NCBI GenBank assembly: GCA_964578905.1
Contig: CAZOER010000007.1
Span: 1 to 43,473 of the forward strand
Direction: 5' to 3'
DNA: 43,473 nucleotides
Origin: CAZVBV01 sp964578905
Lineage (GTDB): Bacteria; Patescibacteriota; Gracilibacteria; UBA4473
The translations under genes were made by a program, and so were the position numbers. The notes below the pieces were generated by a model, which had not been told where the DNA came from, did no database searches, and worked only from the letters and a program-made list of their open reading frames with translations. This document shows positions 38,525 through 43,473 of this stretch, piece after piece (positions within the stretch are counted from its first letter, which is position 1; each line of letters starts with the position of its first letter).

Positions 38525-40828
38525 ATGAATTTTTTTAAACGCGCTAGCAGTATTTTGGGAATAAATGCGAGAAATCTGCATTACATTGCCAAGTACAACA
38601 CGGCTACCAATAAGAAGTTTGCGGATGATAAGATCTTTACCAAAAACTTTCTCCAGTCTCGTGGGATTGGGGTTGCGAAGTTGTATCAAACGGTTAAAAA
38701 TTATCGAGAGCTGACACCAGAATTCTTTGCAGCACTTCCGGATTCCTTCGTTATCAAACCCAACCGTGGGTTTGCTGGAGCGGGGATTTTGGTCATTGTG
38801 AGCAAGAAAGGGAAGTATTGGATTACGGCTTCCGGAAAGAAACTCGATGAAGAATTTCTATACCGTCATTGTGGAGAAATCGTGGATGGGAAATATTCTA
38901 TCTCGGGGATTTCAGATAGCGTGATCTTTGAAGAACGACTCGATCCGCATCCGAGTTTCCGAAAATTATCGGACGTGGGGCTGTCGGATGTTCGGATTGT
39001 GGCATTCAACAATGTGCCTGTCATGGCGATGCTTCGTGTGCCGACACATGAGTCAGAAGGGAAGGCGAATATGGAGTTGGGAGCGATCGCGCTTGGGATT
39101 GATATTGGAACCGGGAAAACGACAGGAGGAGCCTATCATTCACATTTCGTTCGCAAGATGCCCAATGGTCATCGAACAGAAGGATTTCAAATACCATATT
39201 GGGATGAAGTTCTTGCCGCTGCGGCAAAGATTCAATCGCTTTCAAAAATTGGATTCGTGGGAGTCGATATTGTGATTGCAAAAACAGGAGTGAAGGTTCT
39301 CGAAATCAACGCTCGATCAGGACTCAAGATTCAAATCGCTAACCGTGTTCCGCTAAAACGACGACTCGAAAAAGTAGCCGATTTGAAAGTTCTCACGCCC
39401 GAAGATGGAGTAGAAATCGCGAAGACACTCTTCTCGCAAACAGCAAAAGCACAAGAAGAAGAAAAGCCAGGAAAGCCAGTCATAGGGGTGACGGAGATGG
39501 TGGTGCTTAATCTTGAAAAACCAGAAACAATTGTTGCTAAAATAGATCTCGCTTCTGAAACTAATAAGATCTCTTCTAAATATTATGCGGGACAAATTCT
39601 CGATGTTACGATTCAAAACAAGCGAATAAAATTGCCTGTTGAAAAAGTAGAAATGGAAGGAGTTGATCTTATTTTAGCGGGAAAATTTCTCACCGATTTC
39701 TACATCGATCCGAATAAAGTGGCGGATAAAAAAATGCCAGAAATCGTAAAAGCACAACTGGATGCAAAAATGATTAAGAATATCGACGAGAAGATTTGTG
39801 AGATTGATGAGCAGATTAAATTGCTTTCCTATATCAATCCTCGAAATCTTGTTGAACAAAAAGCACTATTCCTCGCCAATCCTGAATTCTCACCACGATT
39901 CTTTTATAGAGATTGTGATCTGGATTTCGACCAGATGCGACGAGAGCTCAAACGAATTCCAGAAGTGAATCATGTGCTCTATCCGCTTTTTGCACGGAAG
40001 GTGGTGGAAATCGAACAGAAGATAAACCTTGTGGAGTCTGTGGGAACAAAAGACTTTGTAGGGGCCTCTCGTGACATGTTTGGGGCTGTTACCGAACGAA
40101 TCTATAAAGAAGCGCTTCAATTCCTTCAAACGCATAAAGATACCTTCCAAGAAGACACAAGCCCCGAACTGGATACAAAGGCGACGGAGCAAAAACTGAA
40201 AGACTTTCTTCGGATTCACAGACTTTCTCACTGGAAGATTAAGATTCTCGAAAATACAGTTGCGGATATTCAGGTGACGAAAAAGCACATCATCTTTATT
40301 CGAAAGGGAGCGAAGTTCCGAGAGAATCGACTCAAAGCACTTCTCGTTCATGAAATTGGAACGCACGTGTTCCGATTTGAAAATGGAAAACTCCAACCAT
40401 TCCGAATCCTCGAACGGGGGACGGCTGGATATTTGCAAACAGAAGAGGGACTGGCTGTGTGGAATCAAAACAAACTCGGGTTTGATCTTGGAGAAAAATT
40501 TTTCACTCCAGCGTATCAAATTATTGCGATTTATTTAGCGAAAAAATTCTCGTTTCAAGACCTCTTTCATTATCTCAAAGATACGTATGAGATGAGTGAT
40601 GAACTCGCGTGGAAGCTCTGTGTGAAGGCAAAAAGGGGACTGAGGGATACCCAGGAAAAGGGCGCGTTCACTAAAGATGCCTTGTATTTTATAGGGCTTA
40701 TGGAGCTGGATAAATTCATAGAAAAAGGAGGAAATATCGAAGATCTTTATATTGGAAAAATTGCGATAGGGGATTTGAAGCTCGTCGAAAAAATGGAAGA
40801 TGTTCAACCCGCGAAGTTTTTATTGTAA
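38525..40828 (+). CDS. ATP-grasp / retropepsin-like / MATCAP-like fusion
   Basis: 767 aa. Domain 1 (about 1-300): alpha-L-glutamate ligase-related ATP-grasp of the RimK branch, with NARNLHYIAKYN, FVIKPNRGFAGAGI (ATP-binding Lys), the VGLSDVRIVAF strand, and VGVDIVIAKTGVKVLEINAR (metal-binding Glu and Asn). Domain 2 (about 319-395): the retropepsin-like fold often linked with RimK (GVTEMVVLNL, AKIDLASETNKISS, LILAGKFLTDF), but the catalytic DTG is DLA (341-343). Domain 3 (about 430-760): DUF1704/MATCAP-type metallopeptidase with HEIGTH (609-614) and the TEEGLA motif (639-644, family QEGLA) as zinc ligands. No signal peptide or TM, so cytoplasmic, probably at the membrane with the 7TM partner. 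Likely adds and removes residues on a peptide or protein C-terminus; the substrate is unknown. Confidence 0.9.
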   Translation: MNFFKRASSILGINARNLHYIAKYNTATNKKFADDKIFTKNFLQSRGIGVAKLYQTVKNYRELTPEFFAALPDSFVIKPNRGFAGAGILVIVSKKGKYWITASGKKLDEEFLYRHCGEIVDGKYSISGISDSVIFEERLDPHPSFRKLSDVGLSDVRIVAFNNVPVMAMLRVPTHESEGKANMELGAIALGIDIGTGKTTGGAYHSHFVRKMPNGHRTEGFQIPYWDEVLAAAAKIQSLSKIGFVGVDIVIAKTGVKVLEINARSGLKIQIANRVPLKRRLEKVADLKVLTPEDGVEIAKTLFSQTAKAQEEEKPGKPVIGVTEMVVLNLEKPETIVAKIDLASETNKISSKYYAGQILDVTIQNKRIKLPVEKVEMEGVDLILAGKFLTDFYIDPNKVADKKMPEIVKAQLDAKMIKNIDEKICEIDEQIKLLSYINPRNLVEQKALFLANPEFSPRFFYRDCDLDFDQMRRELKRIPEVNHVLYPLFARKVVEIEQKINLVESVGTKDFVGASRDMFGAVTERIYKEALQFLQTHKDTFQEDTSPELDTKATEQKLKDFLRIHRLSHWKIKILENTVADIQVTKKHIIFIRKGAKFRENRLKALLVHEIGTHVFRFENGKLQPFRILERGTAGYLQTEEGLAVWNQNKLGFDLGEKFFTPAYQIIAIYLAKKFSFQDLFHYLKDTYEMSDELAWKLCVKAKRGLRDTQEKGAFTKDALYFIGLMELDKFIEKGGNIEDLYIGKIAIGDLKLVEKMEDVQPAKFLL

Positions 40829-40846
40829 TTTAAAATACGTACTCCT

Positions 40847-40898
40847 TTGTCATTCCGATTCCCCGATTTCTCGAGGACAGGCTCCGCGGAGGAATCCC
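40847..40898. repeat. Single-arm hairpin repeat R6
   Basis: Begins TTTGTCATTCC and closes GGAATCCC with an inner CTCC/GGAG stem. It resembles one long arm of the paired repeats; no right arm follows. The remaining 40899-41065 holds short hairpins (GTTCTTTTT/AAAAAGAAC at 40931-40954) and no gene I can support. Confidence 0.5.
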
Positions 40899-41065
40899 TT
40901 CTTTTATTTGAGTATGATATCGGTAGGGTTGTTCTTTTTATAACTAAAAAGAACCAAAAAGTTTTGGTGACGAGAAAACTCGCTAACTTTTCATAGCACA
41001 AAATTTCCGAGTCCCGCTGACGCTCAAACACTTCCCGTCCCCAAGCCCCCAGAGGATAGCAACCA

Positions 41066-42058
41066 TTACTTCATTTGAAATCCAGAGAACTGAGGATTGG
41101 TAAAACTCTCTAATGTTTCATTAATCAGATTCGAAAGCTCTCGTGCAAACGGAGCGAGATTTTCAGATTTCTCAATAGCACGATTGGCTTGTTTACTCGC
41201 GAGATGGAGGTTCTCCAGCGCGTACAAGTTCTGTTGAAACTTCAATGCTCGCATTCCATCAGAGAAATGCTCTAAAGCTCTTGAAATAGCACTCGCAGCA
41301 ACAGCATCTTTATTGTTCCGTACGTGTGTCAGACGTTCAGTCAGCTCCGTAATATCCTGCAAATGCATCTCTGCCATCTCTGGTTTTCCTGCACGAAGGA
41401 GCGTAATGAATTGTTCGATTTCGGCTTGGAGCTCTACAAAAATCTTGGTCACCCTGTCTCCATAAACAAGTTTTCGTTGCCGAAATGTCATCATTGCCAC
41501 TTCTCGCCTTGAAAGAGTCTTGTGTGGTCGATAGAGCTGATCGGGAGGGAAATGAGCAATTTGAAATCGTTTCGCATAGGCAAAGTGTGGTGCAAACCAG
41601 CTTTCTTCAGGAATATCCGTCGCGATATTCTTTATTCTTCCAAAGTATGGTGAGAAATTCACTCTTGTAGCACGGAATAAAAAGGCGAGGAACTCAGCTT
41701 TACTGGCAAGGGCTTGCGGGCGGAAGTTTGTTTTGTCTTTTGTGGAAATAATCTCTGTTTCAATGGCTCGTTTGATAACCGGTCCATACCAAGCGTTCGG
41801 ATCAACATCTTCAAAAACCGTGATGCCATCGTTTTCAGGGATTGCAATATCTCCTGCTCTCATCGCAATGACGAGTGCTTCAGCCCGTGACACTTGTCTT
41901 TCTGGGAGGAAGTTTCCATCAGGAAATACGTTCATAATGCCGACATCCTTTAGATGTAAAAAAACCTCTCTTTGAGGATCGTCAGGAGAAAGGTCTAGAA
42001 AGGCATGCGTCGATAAAGTTGGAAGGAAAATAATGAGGGCAAAAACCAACTTTTTCAT
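41066..42058 (-). CDS. Secreted SLH-domain protein
   Basis: 330 aa. A signal peptide (about 1-20, VFALIIFLPTLSTHA) leads to three S-layer homology repeats over about 25-200: FPDGNFLPERQVSRAEALVIAM, FRPQALASKAEFLAFLF, and YRPHKTLSRREVAMMTF are the three sets. SLH domains usually bind a pyruvylated wall polymer, so this should be attached to the outside of the wall. The C-terminal ~120 residues are helical, Ala/Leu/Glu-rich, and unassigned. Two ATGs stand side by side; the second (42058) lies eight bases after the TATACT -10 box, the spacing used elsewhere in the window. Confidence 0.9.
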   Translation of the reverse strand: MKKLVFALIIFLPTLSTHAFLDLSPDDPQREVFLHLKDVGIMNVFPDGNFLPERQVSRAEALVIAMRAGDIAIPENDGITVFEDVDPNAWYGPVIKRAIETEIISTKDKTNFRPQALASKAEFLAFLFRATRVNFSPYFGRIKNIATDIPEESWFAPHFAYAKRFQIAHFPPDQLYRPHKTLSRREVAMMTFRQRKLVYGDRVTKIFVELQAEIEQFITLLRAGKPEMAEMHLQDITELTERLTHVRNNKDAVAASAISRALEHFSDGMRALKFQQNLYALENLHLASKQANRAIEKSENLAPFARELSNLINETLESFTNPQFSGFQMK

Positions 42059-42066
42059 CATCTGAG

Positions 42067-42095
42067 AGTATATTTTGTGTTCAGCTGTTGGTCAA
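42067..42095 (-). promoter_or_regulatory. Promoter of SLH gene, TTGACC-17-TATACT
   Basis: Complement of 42090-42095 is TTGACC and of 42067-42072 is TATACT, spacer 17. Ends five bases before the first ATG and eight before the second. Confidence 0.7.
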
Positions 42096-42162
42096 ATTTT
42101 TTGTACAAAAAAACATTGACGAAGAAGGGCTTTTGAATTGTTTATGATTTCAACTGGTTCCC

Positions 42163-42191
42163 TTGCTTTATCCCTTTGTTTCTGGTACAAT
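42163..42191 (+). promoter_or_regulatory. Promoter, TTGCTT-17-TACAAT, extended -10
   Basis: TTGCTT at 42163-42168 and TGgTACAAT with hexamer at 42186-42191, spacer 17. Leader of about 12 bases before 42210. Confidence 0.65.
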
Positions 42192-42209
42192 ACCCGGATT
42201 TAGAAACTC

Positions 42210-43370
42210 ATGAAAAAACTAATTGCATTGGCCGTAACGATATGGAGCATCTTGGGAACGGTCCCTATGGTGAGCGCTTATTCGTATGACGGAGAACCAA
42301 GAACCTTTACTATCACTGGATATTACTCACCTTTGCCAAATCAGAATTTGTATCTGACGGGAAGCTATAAAGCAGAAATCAGACTCAATGGTTCCGGTAT
42401 TGCGGGAGCTGACGGGACGCCGGTGTACCCTGGAATGATTGCTGCTCCACGGTCTTATTCCTTTGGAACGAAGATTAAAATCCCAGGATTGGGAGTGGGA
42501 ATGGTAAATGATAGAGGGGGCGCGATTGTTGAACAAGGAGAACGAGATCTTGCTCGCCATGATAGACTTGATATTTGGATGGGATATGGAGATGAGGGGC
42601 TGCGACGAGCGCTTTCATTTGGAGTGCAACACGTTGATTGTGTGATGTACGACGATGATGCGCCGGTTCAAGTGGGAATGAACTTTTCCGTTCCACCCAT
42701 GCTCAATGAGATTGTGGACTTTCCTGACCGAAAAAACTTCTCTGAGAATTTTTCAAATGGTTCACGAGGGAATGGGGTAAAGGATCTTCAACGAGCGCTT
42801 CGAGACGTAGGATTCTATGAACGAGTGATTCACGGTATTTTTGACGAAGGAGTGGAAGACGCTGTGTATGCCTTTCAAAAGAAAAACTTCATCGTGCGTG
42901 ATCGAGAGGAAGCAGGTGCTGGAGTGTTCGGTCCTCGGACACGAGCAGAACTCAGTCTGCAAATCTTCGATACTGAAATACAAAAACGAGTGCAAGAAGC
43001 ATGGGAGAAATTCCAATTCGAAGACGACCTTGAACGAGGAAGAAAGAATGCGTCTGTGTTGAAACTTCAACAAATGCTCGTTCAACAAGAGTTTATGACG
43101 GTTACTCCGACAGGATACTTTGGACCAAAAACAGAAGCAGCACTTACCGAATTCCAAATGGCTCACGGTATCATCGCTGGAACAACAGCAACGGGAGCCG
43201 GGAAGATGGGGCCATCAACAAGAGAGGTTCTAAACGAAATTCTCGCTCAACAAAAAGAAACCATACTCGCCGAGAAAGCAGACATTCTTGCTTTTGCGAA
43301 AATGCAGCAACGATTTGCCGCACTTTCCGGTAATAGTAAAAGTTTGAACACATTATTTACTCAAAGATAA
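42210..43370 (+). CDS. Secreted 3D-domain and peptidoglycan-binding protein
   Basis: 386 aa. Signal peptide about 1-23 (LIALAVTIWSILG then SAYS). Residues about 30-160 form a 3D/double-psi beta-barrel domain of the RlpA/MltA/YuiC kind (FTITGYYSPLPNQ, the FGTKIKIPGLG loop, VNDRGGAI and HDRLDIWM, where the last Asp is the usual catalytic acid), so a lytic transglycosylase-type activity is plausible. Two peptidoglycan-binding-1 domains follow: GNGVKDLQRALRDVGFY (about 190-250) and NASVLKLQQMLVQQEF (about 277-345). A helical tail closes the protein. Together with the SLH protein and the GH73-like protein it indicates a peptidoglycan wall. Confidence 0.92.
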   Translation: MKKLIALAVTIWSILGTVPMVSAYSYDGEPRTFTITGYYSPLPNQNLYLTGSYKAEIRLNGSGIAGADGTPVYPGMIAAPRSYSFGTKIKIPGLGVGMVNDRGGAIVEQGERDLARHDRLDIWMGYGDEGLRRALSFGVQHVDCVMYDDDAPVQVGMNFSVPPMLNEIVDFPDRKNFSENFSNGSRGNGVKDLQRALRDVGFYERVIHGIFDEGVEDAVYAFQKKNFIVRDREEAGAGVFGPRTRAELSLQIFDTEIQKRVQEAWEKFQFEDDLERGRKNASVLKLQQMLVQQEFMTVTPTGYFGPKTEAALTEFQMAHGIIAGTTATGAGKMGPSTREVLNEILAQQKETILAEKADILAFAKMQQRFAALSGNSKSLNTLFTQR

Positions 43371-43371
43371 A

Positions 43372-43473
43372 ATGATATCAAAGTCTCTCAATGCAGGATT
43401 ACATGATCTCCACCACATTCATATGCGGATGGATAAGGAAATCTTGGAAGTATCACTCTTCCAGTTTTTCGCT
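43372..43473 (+). CDS. Start of an unknown gene, cut by window end
   Basis: The frame begins one base after the stop of the 3D-domain gene and stays open for 34 codons to the window edge. The visible part (head MISKSLNAGLHDLHHI, then an amphipathic stretch ending SLFQFFA) could be the cytoplasmic head of a membrane protein, since hydrophobicity rises at the end, but that is a guess. The tight spacing suggests co-transcription with the gene before it. Confidence 0.5.
   Translation, partial: MISKSLNAGLHDLHHIHMRMDKEILEVSLFQFFA

Noticed and set aside
39890..40519. Long minus-strand open frame opposite the ATP-grasp/MATCAP gene
   Set aside because: The plus-strand frame carries clear conserved motifs (HEIGTH, EEGLA) over the same bases, so the antisense frame is a shadow.
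1..43473. UGA recoding to glycine
   Set aside because: Several genes end naturally at TGA (pckA, prepilin peptidase), and conserved proteins read through without in-frame TGA, so the standard code applies.
1..43473. CRISPR array, rRNA genes or insertion sequence
   Set aside because: No regularly spaced direct repeats, no rRNA-like sequence and no transposase were seen. The paired hairpins are dispersed and not array-like.

Overview
The window looks like part of a small-genome candidate phyla radiation (Patescibacteria) chromosome. The signs are: many short, strictly essential genes packed tightly on both strands; proteins typical of that group (a Cys-rich protein of the CPISGK/PFPVY type, an RNHCP protein, a degraded metallo-beta-lactamase protein and a degraded DHH protein); many lysine/glutamate-rich proteins of unknown function; and dispersed paired-hairpin repeats. 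TGA is used as a normal stop (for example pckA and the prepilin peptidase), so this is not a UGA-to-Gly lineage such as Gracilibacteria or Absconditabacteria. I cannot fix the phylum from sequence alone; Peregrinibacteria-like lineages are one possibility.

Layout. 1-2.8 kb: the broken 5' end of a TraG/TraD-type coupling ATPase and an unknown charged protein. 2.8-7.9 kb: tRNA-Phe and a degenerate MBL protein on the minus strand, then tsaE-holA-prepilin peptidase, a small membrane protein and pyk on the plus strand. 7.9-10.1 kb (minus): an unusual tRNA with anticodon UAA, a candidate ~70-nt RNA, and a serS-SDR operon. 10.1-12.7 kb (plus): an inactive-looking DHH protein followed by two unknown helical/acidic proteins. 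12.7-18 kb: HIT protein, tRNA-Arg, miaA, a 23-residue Cys-rich peptide, and an aminotransferase-pckA-ung operon. 18-23.6 kb: secD-secF, with SecD carrying an inserted parvulin domain, and ligA. 23.8-29.1 kb: an accessory block of charged proteins, a WecG/TagA glycosyltransferase, RNHCP and a GH73-like glucosaminidase. 29.2-33.4 kb: HU, a Pro/Thr/Glu-rich protein, then pheS-rpoD-greA. 33.5-36.9 kb: Nudix on plus; dut-Cys-rich protein-tilS on minus. 37-43.4 kb: an envelope region with a PKD-7TM protein, a three-domain ATP-grasp/retropepsin-like/MATCAP-like protein, an SLH protein and a secreted 3D-domain/peptidoglycan-binding protein.

The strongest candidate for an undescribed system is the two-gene unit at 36992-40828. 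A secreted-domain 7TM protein is followed three bases later by one polypeptide joining a peptide-ligase-type ATP-grasp, a retropepsin-like domain with a decayed DTG motif, and a DUF1704/MATCAP-type zinc carboxypeptidase (HEIGTH plus EEGLA). It holds a predicted ligase and a predicted peptidase in one chain.

Expression signals are unusually readable. Many genes have TTGAxx-17-TATAAT-like promoters, and in about ten cases the -10 hexamer ends only 5-10 bases before the start codon. No convincing Shine-Dalgarno sequence is seen in the window. This suggests widespread leaderless or very short-leader transcription, and I used it to choose several starts (pyk, miaA, dut, the DHH protein). Intergenic spaces repeatedly hold paired hairpins whose arms change sequence but keep complementarity.
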